From SABY01 sp964593705 (GTDB lineage: Bacteria > Bacteroidota > Bacteroidia > Bacteroidales > 4484-276), in assembly GCA_964593705.1 (NCBI GenBank), contig CAZQIV010000007.1, positions 1-64,000 on the forward strand: a stretch of 64,000 nt of DNA. The letters run 5' to 3'. The position numbers were made by a program, and so were the translations under genes. Under the pieces are notes generated by a model. It did not search any database and was not told where the DNA came from. It was given only the letters and a program-made list of their open reading frames with translations. Shown piece after piece: positions 40,799 to 50,504 of the stretch (its first letter is position 1; the number at the start of each line of letters is the position of its first letter).

Positions 40799-43759
40799 TT
40801 CAATCACCACTTCATCGGCAAAAATCCAGCAGGGATTACCGGCACCTTTGTGCCATGGTGGGCAAAGGGCTTTGTTTTTGCCAAGCACTTTGATGTATCG
40901 TGTTTTTACGGGTTTGAAGATTAATCTAAAATCGTGGGTTTGAACAGTCCAGTCATCTTCGGCAACAGGAGATTTGATGGTGCCAATTTTTCTGAAATTT
41001 TTCCCATCATCCGAAACTGAATATTCAACATACTCGGGCATGAAAATCCATGCATTGACATCCTGTAGAAATCCTGTTTTTAGCTCATGGATTGTTTGGA
41101 GCTTTCCAAGATCAATAATTGCTTCCAGGTCAACCTCCTGATAGCCCTGCCACGATCCCGTTCTAAAATCAATTCCGCCCCGCTGATAATCGATCAGCGC
41201 TACATCTCCGCCGGCATTGTATTGGTTGGCATAAGGATGCAAAATGGAAATGCTACGGCCATCGGCTATTTTTTTGTACTCTGCTTTTATTTCATGGCTT
41301 TTTTCTTTACCCTGGCTTATTGCGTTTGCTGTTAATGTTGTATTGTTTGTAATGCTAAATGGATTGCTATACACACTGTTTTTCACTTGTGAATCATCTA
41401 ACGAAAATCGAATTTCAGCATTTTTATCAATACAGGTCAATTTAATTTCCTGCTTGTTGAAAAACACATTTTTTGCATCTACCACAAAAGGCACCGGCGT
41501 GATAAGGCTTTGGTTTATTTTAGAAACAGGAATTTGATCCATTGCGCTTCCCCAATTTTTATTGGGAGTTTTGCCCATTACAAATTTCAAATATCCTCCA
41601 CTAGCAAACATATCCTGATTAAGGTAGGATGTGGCCAAAACTTTACCATTAAAAGACGCTGTCTGGATGTAAATATCTTCATCAGATTGATTTTCGGTTT
41701 CGATAATGAGTTCTTTTCCGTTTTCAAGATGTAAAATTACTTCATCGAAAACCGGGCTTCCAACAACATAAATATTTGATGCCGGTGTAAGCGGATAAAA
41801 TCCCAGCGCACTCATTACATACCATGCCGACATTTGGCCGCAATCCTCATTTCCGCATAATCCGTCCGGAGCAGCAGTGTATAGTTCGTCCAAAATCTGC
41901 CGTGTTTTTTCCTGGGTTTTCCAGGGCTGGCCACAATAGTTGTACAGGTAGGCTATATGGTGGCTTGGCTCGTTGCCATGGGCGTACTGGCCGATGAGCC
42001 CGGTAATATCGGACTGTTGTCTGCCGGAAGTGCTTTCGCTTGCGCTGAAAAGCATGTCGAGGCGAGCTGCAAGGCTGTCGGCTCCCCCAACATATTCGAT
42101 CAATCCCGACACATCCTGGGGCACATAAAAACTATACTGCCAGGCATTGGCTTCGGTATAATTAAAATTTACCTCCCAGGGATCGAAGGGGCTGAACCAC
42201 GATTCGTTAATTTTTGCCCTCATAAATTTGGTTTCGGGATCGAAGATATTTTTATAGTTTTGGGCTCTCTTTATAAAATTATTGTAAACCTCCTGGTTTC
42301 CAATTTTCTGCGCCAATTGCGCAATACACCAATCGTCATAAGCGTATTCCAGGGTTTTCGATACCGATTCGGCTTCCTTGTTGGATGGGATGTATCCTTT
42401 TTCTTTGTACCATTCTAAGCCAAATTGATCCTGCATGGCGCTGGCAACGCAGGCCTCCAAAGCCAATTCAGTATCATAATCCTGAATGCCTTTCATATAG
42501 GCATCAACAATTACGGGTACAGCATGGTAGCCAATCATACAATTGGTTTCGTTTGCTGCCAATTCCCAAACAGGCAACAGTCCGCCCTGCTCATATTGTT
42601 TGAGCATGGTCTTTATAAAATCGTTGGTACGCTTCTGATCGATGATGGTTAGCAGCGGGTGCTCAGCCCGGTATGTGTCCCAAAGTGAAAAAACTGTATA
42701 ATAATCAAAACCTTCAGCTTTGTGGATTTTGTTGTCATGGCCACGATATTCGCCATTCACATCACTATAAAGATTTGGGTTGAGCAGGGCATGATAAAGT
42801 GCTGTATAAAAGATATTTTTTCGATCATTCTCATTATCGTCATCTTTTATTTCGATCCTGCCCAGTTCGTCATTCCATAATTTGTTGGCTTGTTTTTTCA
42901 CCCTTTTAATGTTCCATCCCGGAATTTCTTTCTCAAGATTTTCTTTGGCGTTATTTGCACTTACGGCAGATATTCCAACTTTCACCATTACTTCCTCATC
43001 TCTTTCGGTGGCAAACGAAAGCCATGCTTTAACATCTTTTCCCTGTACTTTTTTGGTGATAAGTTTTTCGTTGCCATCTACCACCAGGCCATACTTTTTA
43101 AAAGGTTTTGAAAATTTTGCTGTAAAAAACACATATTGATTGTCCGACCAGCCATCAGTTCTTCTTAATCCACGGATTTCGGTATCACTCATTACCTCAA
43201 TCCATAGATCCAAAATTTTATCGCTGGTTACGCCTTCGGTAAGATCGATGATAATATTTGATTCCTCTGATTTGGGGAAAGTATATTTGTGGAATCCGGC
43301 TCGTGGTGTGGCTGTTAGTTCCACGTTAATATTGTAATCAGTTAACCGAACCTGGTAAAAGCCGGCAGCAGCATATTCATCATCATGGCTAAACCTTGAC
43401 CGATAACCTGTTTCCGGGTTTTGCTCTGTGCCGGGCTGTACTTGTATTGTCCCGGTGGTGGGCATTATGCGCACATCTCCATAATCGCCAACACCTGTAC
43501 CACTAAGGTGTGTATGGCTGAATCCCATGATGGTACTGTCAGAATAATGATAGCCTGAGCAGGCGTCCCAATTATCTTTTCGGGTATCGGGGCTTAGCTG
43601 CACCATGCCGAATGGCGTGGCAGCACCGGGATAAACATGGCCGTGGGCATCAGTACCAATAATTGGATTTACATATTTGGTGAATTTATCATGTTTTCCA
43701 TTGCATGATATTAGCAAACATGCTGCAAAGATTGTGTAGAAAAGGTTTCTTAATTTCAT
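40796..43759 (-). CDS. GH92 alpha-mannosidase lipoprotein with C-terminal discoidin-like domain
   Basis: Exo-acting calcium-dependent alpha-mannosidase of family GH92, which trims mannose from N-glycans or mannans. Lipobox LISC puts the lipid at Cys19, so it is anchored in the envelope, probably at the surface. The core is complete: KYVNPIIGTDAHGHVYPGAA, PFGMVQLSPDTR, GFSHTHLSGTGVGDYGD, then the helical catalytic domain with NEPSHHIAYLYNYCGQPWKT and GNEDCGQMSAWYVMSALGFY. From about residue 750 a chitobiase-like segment and an F5/8-type C domain (residues about 830-987) are added, perhaps for glycan binding. It is followed upstream by a glycosylasparaginase, a sugar carrier and an EEP enzyme on the same strand. 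Confidence 0.95.
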   Translation of the reverse strand: MKLRNLFYTIFAACLLISCNGKHDKFTKYVNPIIGTDAHGHVYPGAATPFGMVQLSPDTRKDNWDACSGYHYSDSTIMGFSHTHLSGTGVGDYGDVRIMPTTGTIQVQPGTEQNPETGYRSRFSHDDEYAAAGFYQVRLTDYNINVELTATPRAGFHKYTFPKSEESNIIIDLTEGVTSDKILDLWIEVMSDTEIRGLRRTDGWSDNQYVFFTAKFSKPFKKYGLVVDGNEKLITKKVQGKDVKAWLSFATERDEEVMVKVGISAVSANNAKENLEKEIPGWNIKRVKKQANKLWNDELGRIEIKDDDNENDRKNIFYTALYHALLNPNLYSDVNGEYRGHDNKIHKAEGFDYYTVFSLWDTYRAEHPLLTIIDQKRTNDFIKTMLKQYEQGGLLPVWELAANETNCMIGYHAVPVIVDAYMKGIQDYDTELALEACVASAMQDQFGLEWYKEKGYIPSNKEAESVSKTLEYAYDDWCIAQLAQKIGNQEVYNNFIKRAQNYKNIFDPETKFMRAKINESWFSPFDPWEVNFNYTEANAWQYSFYVPQDVSGLIEYVGGADSLAARLDMLFSASESTSGRQQSDITGLIGQYAHGNEPSHHIAYLYNYCGQPWKTQEKTRQILDELYTAAPDGLCGNEDCGQMSAWYVMSALGFYPLTPASNIYVVGSPVFDEVILHLENGKELIIETENQSDEDIYIQTASFNGKVLATSYLNQDMFASGGYLKFVMGKTPNKNWGSAMDQIPVSKINQSLITPVPFVVDAKNVFFNKQEIKLTCIDKNAEIRFSLDDSQVKNSVYSNPFSITNNTTLTANAISQGKEKSHEIKAEYKKIADGRSISILHPYANQYNAGGDVALIDYQRGGIDFRTGSWQGYQEVDLEAIIDLGKLQTIHELKTGFLQDVNAWIFMPEYVEYSVSDDGKNFRKIGTIKSPVAEDDWTVQTHDFRLIFKPVKTRYIKVLGKNKALCPPWHKGAGNPCWIFADEVVIE

Positions 43760-43859
43760 AAGTAGGTAATGTTATTGCTGTTAATTTTGGTCATTGATGG
43801 TCATCCCGAAAAGTAGAAAATTTTTGATTTATATTACTTTTCGAGACTTTACTCAAATT

Positions 43860-44170
43860 TTTTGAGCATAATGAGGTAATGACAATGAGGAATAGATTTC
43901 TCCCGGCAATACTCCGCTTCGCTTTGTATTTTGGTCGAAATGACCCTTCTACGACTGGTTTGGAGGGAGAGGGAATGTGAACGCTTTGCGTTCACATTCC
44001 CTCTCCCCAACTACATTACAGCCCTGTCTTTTCGAAGGAGCGAAGCGACTGAGAAATCTATTTTATTATTTGCCCGCCTTGCCGCGAGACAGGTAATCAA
44101 CTTGTTACAAAAACTTATCATTAGTATCGCAAATCGATAATCTTCTCCAAAGGAGTCCTTCGGACAATCT
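43860..44170. repeat. dispersed repeat region with 20-bp perfect hairpin
   Basis: Arms 43965-43984 (GGGAGAGGGAATGTGAACGC) and 43988-44007 are perfectly complementary with a TTT loop. Flanking words GAATAGATTTCTCCCGGCAA and TTTTGGTCGAAATGACCC match, in inverse orientation, those around the hairpin at 17335. No gene between the GH92 and glycosylasparaginase genes. Confidence 0.55.
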
Positions 44171-44205
44171 TAAATTTTTCAAATGTTACTAAGTAGGAAT
44201 GGTCT

Positions 44206-45201
44206 CTATTTAAAATAGCTTCCTGAATCGAATAAATTATTTTCCCCGTTTTTATACAGTGCGTAATTGAATCCCGGCCTGATGCAATAGGCACCTGTTT
44301 CTCCCTTTTTGTTGAGGGCAATGTAACCTACCTGATGTCTGTCCAAATCTATATTGCTTTTAACAATTCTGTTCACGGCTTCTTCGCAGGCTGCCTGGGG
44401 AGAATACCCGTTGCGCATTAATTCTACAACCAGAAAACTGCCCACTGTTCTGATTACCAATTCTCCGGTACCTGTGGCGGTTGCACCTCCAACTTCGTTA
44501 TCAGCATACAGACCGGCTCCAATGATTGGTGAATCGCCAACGCGTCCCCTCACTTTAAAGGCCATGCCACTTGTGGTACAGGCCCCTGAAATATTCCCGT
44601 TTGTATCGATTGCCAAAAGTCCTATTGTATCGTGATTTTCGATATTTGGAACAGGTTTATACTCACTTTTAACAAGCCATTTTTCCCATGCTTTTATTGA
44701 TTTTTCTGTAAGGAGATTCTCCTTTTTAAACCCTTTTTCCAATGCAAATTGTAATGCGCCTTCGCCAACAAGCATTACATGAGGTGTATCTTCCATCACC
44801 AGCCTGGCTACGGAAATCGGGTGAACGATATTTTCGAGAAAAGCTACAGATCCGCAATTGCCATATTCATCAATTATTGAAGCATCGAGGGTAACCTTGC
44901 CTTCACGGTCGGGCAGGCCACCGAGGCCAACACTCATGTTGTCGGGATCGGCTTCTGTAACTTTTACACCGGTTTCAACCGCGTCTAATGCACGGCCACC
45001 CTGCACAAGTATTTTCATTGCCGCCTTATTGGCTTCCAAACCGTGACGCCAGGTGGAGAGGACAATAGGCCCGGGGATTGTTTTCTGATTGGGAGGTAGG
45101 TTTGCGAAAGTTTGTGATTTGACAAAAGAACTGCCCACCATTAGCCCTGTTGCGGAAAGTGCAGAGTGTTTTATAAAGCTCCGTCTGTTTGTTTTTTTCA
45201 T
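44206..45201 (-). CDS. glycosylasparaginase (N4-(beta-N-acetylglucosaminyl)-L-asparaginase)
   Basis: An Ntn-hydrolase that splits the GlcNAc-Asn bond of N-glycopeptides. The 331-residue precursor has a twin-arginine signal (NRRSFIKHSALSATGLMVGS), so it is exported folded to the periplasm. The self-cleavage site Asp191-Thr192 lies in HDTIGLLAID, giving a Thr192 nucleophile on the beta chain. Other family phrases: STWRHGLEANKAAMKILVQG, GGRALDAVETGV, VGDSPIIGAGLYADNEVGG, ATGTGELVIRTVGSF. With GH92, the sugar transporter and the EEP enzyme it forms a coherent minus-strand cluster for N-glycan breakdown. It lies 27 bases after the transporter gene. Confidence 0.95.
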   Translation of the reverse strand: MKKTNRRSFIKHSALSATGLMVGSSFVKSQTFANLPPNQKTIPGPIVLSTWRHGLEANKAAMKILVQGGRALDAVETGVKVTEADPDNMSVGLGGLPDREGKVTLDASIIDEYGNCGSVAFLENIVHPISVARLVMEDTPHVMLVGEGALQFALEKGFKKENLLTEKSIKAWEKWLVKSEYKPVPNIENHDTIGLLAIDTNGNISGACTTSGMAFKVRGRVGDSPIIGAGLYADNEVGGATATGTGELVIRTVGSFLVVELMRNGYSPQAACEEAVNRIVKSNIDLDRHQVGYIALNKKGETGAYCIRPGFNYALYKNGENNLFDSGSYFK

Positions 45202-45228
45202 TTCACCTGTAATGTCTTTTCTGATTTA

Positions 45229-46404
45229 TCAGGCAACTTTTGCTGATAATTTTCTGTTGCCCAGGGCTAACCATCCAATATATAAAATACAGATCATCGG
45301 GACAATAAAGCCGAGCATCACGCTGCTTTGATCGGCAATAAATCCCATAAGCGGTGGAATAAAAGCCCCACCGACAATAGCGGTTACCATTAAGCCGGAG
45401 AGTTCATTGCTTCGTTGGGGCATACGATCTACAGCTATCGAAAAGATAAGCGGGAAGATATTGGCAAAGCCTAATCCTACAATAATTATCGAGATGACTG
45501 CTGAAATTTGATTATTGATAAAAAGACCCATGATGCCGAGAATGGAAACGATAATGGTGATGGTGAGGAATTGATTTGGCTTGAGCCAGTTGAGAATAAT
45601 CCCGCCTAAGAATCGACCTGTCATCAGTGCAAGAAAAAACAATCCGGTGCCGGCAACGCCAAGTTTGGCGATATCAACATCAAATTGTGCATCGAGATAA
45701 ATAGGTAATCCAGCGCTCATACAAACTTCTGCTCCCACGTAAAGGAATATGCCCAGAACCATTGTTGCAACGAAAGGATTGCGTAATAATGAGAAACTTG
45801 ACCGGAAAGATGCCGGAGCGCTATCGGCGCTCTTTTGTTTATGTATTTTTATAAATGAAAGAATAACTATGGTTAACAATAAAAATGCACTGTAAACGGG
45901 AAAGAGTATCTTCCAGTCGAGACCCCAGTAATTAGCTGCAAATACAGGCAGTAACGACCCTGAAAGCGACCCGATGGCTTTAACAAATTGTGCCAGGGAT
46001 AAATTACGTGAGTATTTTCCTTCCGGTGATACATCGCGCATTATTGGGTTTCCGGCAACCTGAAGGATGGTGGCGCCACCGCCCAACATTAAAATCGAAA
46101 GTAATAAAAGTTCAAACGATGAAAAACTACCAATAATAGGAAGTATCAATCCGGCGAAGGCCAGGATGAGTCCGAGTAGTAGTGTAAACTTTTTGCCTTT
46201 TCTATCCTGAAAAATCCCCATGGGTAGCGATAATAAACCAAACATAATAAAACCCATAAACGGGATGAGTTGAGCCATCATGTTCGAGAGTTGAAATTCC
46301 TCCTTAACCAGTCCGGTGAGCGGACCTACAACATCACCAAATCCCATACAAAGAAATGCCAGGAAAATTGGCAGCGAGGTAATTGTATTTTTTTTCTGAT
46401 TCAT
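45229..46404 (-). CDS. MFS sugar transporter (FucP/NagP-like)
   Basis: An inner-membrane carrier of 391 residues with 12 predicted spans, of the major facilitator superfamily, most like the fucose/N-acetylglucosamine proton symporters of the FHS group. Visible: N-terminal LPIFLAFLCMGFGDVVGPLT, the loop LPMGIFQDRKGKKFT between helices 2 and 3, GGGATILQVAGNPIMRDVSP (the NP motif of the family) in helix 5, and TGRFLGGIILNWLKP in the second half. Likely cargo is the GlcNAc or mannose liberated by its neighbours. It is encoded between the EEP enzyme and glycosylasparaginase genes with gaps of 38 and 27 bases, so one transcript is likely. Confidence 0.85.
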   Translation of the reverse strand: MNQKKNTITSLPIFLAFLCMGFGDVVGPLTGLVKEEFQLSNMMAQLIPFMGFIMFGLLSLPMGIFQDRKGKKFTLLLGLILAFAGLILPIIGSFSSFELLLLSILMLGGGATILQVAGNPIMRDVSPEGKYSRNLSLAQFVKAIGSLSGSLLPVFAANYWGLDWKILFPVYSAFLLLTIVILSFIKIHKQKSADSAPASFRSSFSLLRNPFVATMVLGIFLYVGAEVCMSAGLPIYLDAQFDVDIAKLGVAGTGLFFLALMTGRFLGGIILNWLKPNQFLTITIIVSILGIMGLFINNQISAVISIIIVGLGFANIFPLIFSIAVDRMPQRSNELSGLMVTAIVGGAFIPPLMGFIADQSSVMLGFIVPMICILYIGWLALGNRKLSAKVA

Positions 46405-46442
46405 AAATAGTGGTTAAAACAATTTTAAATATTGAGATGATT

Positions 46443-47321
46443 CTATTTTAAGTTTGCCTGGATTAAAACCGGAATGTGATCGGAAGGATAAATACCATCG
46501 TAGTTCACGCCAAGATTCGCGTGAAAAGTTACATCAACTTTCGAATTCACAAAAATATAGTCGATCGTGTTGCCGGGAATGCCAATAAAATCCCATCCTA
46601 CGAAAGTAAAAGTTGAGCCTTGATGCGGGTATTTTGTTTTTATTTTGGCATCGGTTAATATTACCTTTCCATCAAAAGCAATAATATTATTGTAGGGTTT
46701 TGTCCCCGGCCTGTCGTTGAAATCGCCGGTTAAAATCACGGGTAAATCTCCACACAATGAGTTAATTTTTTGTTTGATAAGTTTTGAACCATTATCGCGT
46801 GCAGTTTGGCTGGAATGATCGAGGTGGGTATTGAAAACAAAAAAGTCTTTGCCCGAGGCCAGGTCGCGGAATTTTATCCAGGTGGCAATTCTTGGCAATG
46901 TGGCATACCAGGCAATACTGCCGGCTTTTTCCGGGTTTTCCGATAACCAGAATGTTCCGTTTTCCATTACCTTGAACCTGCTTTTGTTATAAAAAACCGG
47001 GCAGGACTCGCCATCTTGTTTCCCATCGTTACGGCCAACTCCATAATAATCAAACTCAGGGAATTCCTGCTCAAGGTCCACGATTTGGTTAAAAAGTGCT
47101 TCCTGCAAACAAAAAATATCCGCCTGGTGGAAGCGAAGTAAATTGGCTACCCTTTCTTTTCGGTTTGCCCAAACGTTAGGGCCATCGGCCGGGTTATCGA
47201 ACCTGATGTTATAACTGACAACCCGCAAGGGGTAATCAATTTTGAGTAATTCCTGAGCATAAGCCGGAAAGGAAGTGAGTGAAAGAAAAAATAAGATGAT
47301 CAAAAAGGAACTCTTTTTCAT
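46443..47321 (-). CDS. secreted endonuclease/exonuclease/phosphatase-fold enzyme
   Basis: A 292-residue metal-dependent hydrolase of the EEP superfamily with a signal peptide (MKKSSFLIILFFLSLTSFPA). Conserved pieces: RVVSYNIRFDNP, DIFCLQEALFNQI (metal Glu), NTHLDHSSQ, LTGDFNDRPG and the final IYPSDHIPVLIQANL (catalytic His). Relatives in glycan-use clusters act on phosphodiesters, perhaps phosphorylated glycans or lipids; the substrate here is not known. It is the first gene of the minus-strand cluster with MFS carrier, glycosylasparaginase and GH92. Confidence 0.88.
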   Translation of the reverse strand: MKKSSFLIILFFLSLTSFPAYAQELLKIDYPLRVVSYNIRFDNPADGPNVWANRKERVANLLRFHQADIFCLQEALFNQIVDLEQEFPEFDYYGVGRNDGKQDGESCPVFYNKSRFKVMENGTFWLSENPEKAGSIAWYATLPRIATWIKFRDLASGKDFFVFNTHLDHSSQTARDNGSKLIKQKINSLCGDLPVILTGDFNDRPGTKPYNNIIAFDGKVILTDAKIKTKYPHQGSTFTFVGWDFIGIPGNTIDYIFVNSKVDVTFHANLGVNYDGIYPSDHIPVLIQANLK

Positions 47322-47437
47322 TTTGCCTGATTTAGTTCAAGGCAGCTAAGATGCCTGCCTGTTGCCACGCAAAAATAAGACTTTTGTTAAACGTATCGCA
47401 ATACGAATAAAAAAATGAATTGTTAGTTCAGTGGGTA

Positions 47438-47586
47438 CTATTAAATAGTGTCCGTCCATAAAGTCGTTATTTTTCAATAATCTAAAAAAAGCCTCCCGCA
47501 GATTTCGCTGATTAGCGCAGATAAAATCTGCGCTAATCAGCGAAATCTGCGGGAAAAATTACTAAAAAGACGAGCACTAAATAGTC
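47438..47586. mobile_element. MITE-like element, family A, copy 3
   Basis: Left end ACTATTAAATAGTGTCCGTC and right end GACGAGCACTAAATAGT are inverted. The core is the near-perfect palindrome CGCAGATTTCGCTGATTAGC with its complement, a large hairpin of about 55 bases. Core and ends match the copy at 50880 almost exactly. Confidence 0.7.
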
Positions 47587-48107
47587 TCAATTTTGAGGAT
47601 AAGAATTTTTTTAATCCACTCGATAAAAGACAGGCGATAATCATTAAATTCTATTTCAACCTAAAATGATGAAGCTGTTTTTATTTCAGAAAAATTACTT
47701 AAAGGGTTTACATCACCCCAACAAACCCACCAAATCCGTGTCATTTCGAGTTCCAAGCCCCCGAAAAAGAGACCTCAAAGTGAAATGATAAGTTCAAATA
47801 GATTTCTTGCCGCACGTGCGGCAAGAAATCTATTTTATCATTTTTAATCAACTTGTTACAAAAACTTGTCATTGGTAAGAAGCTTGCGACTGAGAGGTCT
47901 GTCTAATAGTAAGGATTTCAGTACTTTACACAAACATGTCATTGATACCAAAAAACGTAGCGAGGCAGCCAGCCCCGATCCTTCGGGGAAGTTTTGAAAG
48001 GAGAAATCTATTTACAGTGATAACCATTATTTACATCTACAAAAATGGTAGTAGAACCATATTTCAGAAAACTTGCTTAAAAGGCCTACACCATTTTTAT
48101 AATAAAA
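47587..48107. other. gene-free region with dispersed repeats
   Basis: Contains AGATTTCTTGCCGCACGTGC and its complement (47809-47832), then TTAATCAACTTGTTACAAAA, which also occurs at 44094-44115. At 47940-48010 the words CAAAAAACGTAGCGA and GGAGAAATCTATTT belong to the family also seen at 17400 and 43880. No coding sequence supported. Confidence 0.5.
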
Positions 48108-48959
48108 TCAACGAATTCCTGCATTCATGCTTAAAATGATATCGCCGGTATTTACACCCAGGTTTTTTGCAATTACCGGGCACTTGGCTTTTAAAAGAAA
48201 GAAAACGAGCCTTCTCGTCTCAGATAAGCCTTCATAGTTTCCCTGTCCTTTGCTTATAACCATATCAGCATTTGTGAAGTAATCCAGAAACTCCCGGCTG
48301 CAACGTTCAGGGATAATCCCCGGTGCTGAGGAGCCGGAGGAGATAATATCAGCTATTTGATTTATACCTGAATCGATGGCATCCTGCAGGATTACATCGT
48401 TAATAACAGGTTTGTCGCGCACAACATAAGTTATGGGTTTGTTAATGGTTTCGATGAGTAGCCTGTCGAACACTGATTCACCGGCATTGTCGCCAAGGTA
48501 AAGGATAGTGCCTGCTTTTTTAAGTGTAGCCTTAAACTCCTCGTAATGAAAAATCGCCGGTTCTTGTACCAGTATTTTGTCGATTTCATTTTTCAAATTG
48601 TACTTTGAGCTTACACCCAAATCGATAACATTACCGGCAATGGCAAGTTTTATTGCCGTGAGCAAAGGGTCGGGTGATGACTCAACTTTAATTTTTAATT
48701 GCGGATACAAGGCCAGTGCTTCAAGGATGCTTGCTTTTTTTTGATCCTTGTATGGGTCGGCTACGCCAGTGGTTTCGGCTATTTTTTTATAAATTAAATC
48801 TGCTGTTTCGGGAGGGGTAGCATAAAGCGGAATGTCTTTAATCATGCAGCCAACCTCATCCAAAAGTTGTTTTATTTTTGCTTGGTCGTTCGTGGCTGTT
48901 CGGCCGGCACGTAAAGCTTGTTTCATAAAACACGGGATGCAGTCGAGGTATGTTTTCAT
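48108..48959 (-). CDS. DUF89 / ARMT1-like metal-dependent phosphatase
   Basis: A 283-residue protein of the DUF89 family, proposed damage-control phosphatases acting on phosphometabolites. It starts MKTYLDCIPC, with a CxxC pair (Cys7, Cys10) typical of the bacterial/archaeal subgroup I. The catalytic metal site is visible in LYLGDNAGESVFDRLLI (Asp-Asn) and IADIISSGSSAPGI; a second part reads ADMVISKGQGNYEGL. Length is standard for the subgroup. No operon partner. The substrate is unknown. Confidence 0.88.
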   Translation of the reverse strand: MKTYLDCIPCFMKQALRAGRTATNDQAKIKQLLDEVGCMIKDIPLYATPPETADLIYKKIAETTGVADPYKDQKKASILEALALYPQLKIKVESSPDPLLTAIKLAIAGNVIDLGVSSKYNLKNEIDKILVQEPAIFHYEEFKATLKKAGTILYLGDNAGESVFDRLLIETINKPITYVVRDKPVINDVILQDAIDSGINQIADIISSGSSAPGIIPERCSREFLDYFTNADMVISKGQGNYEGLSETRRLVFFLLKAKCPVIAKNLGVNTGDIILSMNAGIR

Positions 48960-48965
48960 TTTAAT

Positions 48966-49024
48966 ATGGTTTTTAGAAAGACCCCTTGAAGGAAGAGGAT
49001 TCGGGGCTTTTTAGACTGGTTTCA
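48966..49024. repeat. family B half element
   Basis: GGCTTTTTAGACTGGTTTCA (49005-49024) matches the right end of family B elements; a weak left arm (TTTTTAGAAAGACC) lies at about 48969. It occupies the leader of the DUF89 gene. Confidence 0.4.
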
Positions 49025-49058
49025 TAGACCACGAGTTATTATTTCGAATTTGCAGAAT

Positions 49059-49118
49059 AAAAAAAATCAGGCAGCTGCAAAGCGAAGACAATTTGCCTTA
49101 ACAGCCACCTGAATTTTT
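49059..49118 (-). terminator. terminator of the NADH-oxidase-like gene
   Basis: On the minus strand CAGGTGGCTG and CAGCTGCCTG pair with two mismatches and are followed by an uninterrupted T run. It lies just beyond the stop at 49140. Confidence 0.5.
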
Positions 49119-49139
49119 CAAATCAGATAAAAATTTGGA

Positions 49140-50504
49140 TTAAGCGTGTTGCATAAACATGATTTGCGAGGAGGCGCTTTCAGCAGCTTTCATTAAAGGG
49201 TAGCCTGCCGGTGATGCCGTTAGCAAAGGATGCGTCCCAATTTGTGCTGTCAGTAGCGAGTTTATGCTCATTCTGTTTTGAATGATGATGCCTATGGTAT
49301 TGGTGAGTTCACCAACGGACAGACCGCCATATACCTCGCCACCCAAAATTACTCCCGATTCTTTACCAACAATAAGCTTAACAAATTGTGTATGTGTATC
49401 AGAGAGTGTTCCCGGGTGTCTGTCAATCCCGTTGAATACACCCGTTACAATATCAAAACCTTCTTTGCGTGCAACATTTTCTGTAAGACCGGCAACTCCA
49501 AAGCCTGTGTTTCCCAGTGCTGTCGAAAATATTGAAATGGTTCCGCTAAATGTTTTAATAGCGCTGAGTTTAAAAAGGTTCATACCGGCTATTCTTGCTT
49601 CGGCACAAGCTGTAGATGCAAGCATAACAGGACTTGGTTTACGTGTTATAAAATCACGCTTCTCGGCACAATCTCCAACTGCAAGAATGCTGTCGTCTTC
49701 AGTGCGCATGTATTCATCCACTGCAATAAAGCCTTGACTGTTGATGGGTAAACCCATTTTTTCGGCCAAATGAATGTTGGGTTTATATCCCATGGATAGA
49801 ATAACTGCATCGGCTTCCAAAATTTCACCATTCTCAAGCACTACACTTTCTACCTTTTCTTTTCCCTGAATGGCTTTAACGCCATGGCCTGTTTTAACAT
49901 TTACACCTCTTTGTGTAAGGAGTTCCAGGGCTTTTACGGCAATATCTTCATCGAAAGCCATACCCAAAATGTTGGGTAATTTTTCTACCAGAATCACTTC
50001 TTTTCCTGCTTTGTTTAGTTCATCTGAAATTTCAACCCCAATAAACCCGGCACCGATGGTGATGATTTTTTTGCACTGTTTCAGTTCTGCATGCATTTCA
50101 TCAAGGTAAACCTTGTTTTTGGGTACAGTAAATACATGCTTTAAATCCGTTCCCGGGAGCCATGCAGGTTTAATAGGTTCCGAACCAGTGGCCAGGATAA
50201 GTTTTGTGTAGCTAATTTCTGTTCCGCTTTTCAAAACAGCAATCTTTTCTTTACGGTTTACATCAGTAACTTCGTCATAAATAATTTTAATGCCAGAAGT
50301 TTCAAACATCTTTTCAGCAGGTAAAATATCTTTATCAGTTGAACCTACCGATCCAAAAACATAAGGGATTCCGCATGGGATAAGTGTTTTTGGCTGGAGG
50401 GTTACTACGGTGAAGGTTTTGTCGGGATATACCCTTTTTCCTGTTGTTGCAGCTACAAGGCCTGCAGCGCTACTTCCAACAACAAGCACATCTGTTTTTT
50501 CCAT
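49140..50504 (-). CDS. FAD-dependent NADH oxidase / CoA-disulfide reductase-like enzyme
   Basis: A 454-residue flavoprotein of the peroxidase/oxidase/reductase subfamily of disulfide reductases. FAD motif VVGSSAAGLVAATTGKRV at the N-terminus; a single redox cysteine at Cys44 (TLIPCGIPYVFG); NAD motif IITIGAGFIGVEISDELNKA; second FAD motif DDSILAVGDCAEKRDF; C-terminal dimer domain with TQFVKLIVGKESGVILGGEV. The GIPY context resembles CoA-disulfide reductase and NADH oxidase, which cannot be told apart by sequence. Probable role in oxygen or thiol stress. It has its own terminator and no operon partner. Confidence 0.88.
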   Translation of the reverse strand: MEKTDVLVVGSSAAGLVAATTGKRVYPDKTFTVVTLQPKTLIPCGIPYVFGSVGSTDKDILPAEKMFETSGIKIIYDEVTDVNRKEKIAVLKSGTEISYTKLILATGSEPIKPAWLPGTDLKHVFTVPKNKVYLDEMHAELKQCKKIITIGAGFIGVEISDELNKAGKEVILVEKLPNILGMAFDEDIAVKALELLTQRGVNVKTGHGVKAIQGKEKVESVVLENGEILEADAVILSMGYKPNIHLAEKMGLPINSQGFIAVDEYMRTEDDSILAVGDCAEKRDFITRKPSPVMLASTACAEARIAGMNLFKLSAIKTFSGTISIFSTALGNTGFGVAGLTENVARKEGFDIVTGVFNGIDRHPGTLSDTHTQFVKLIVGKESGVILGGEVYGGLSVGELTNTIGIIIQNRMSINSLLTAQIGTHPLLTASPAGYPLMKAAESASSQIMFMQHA

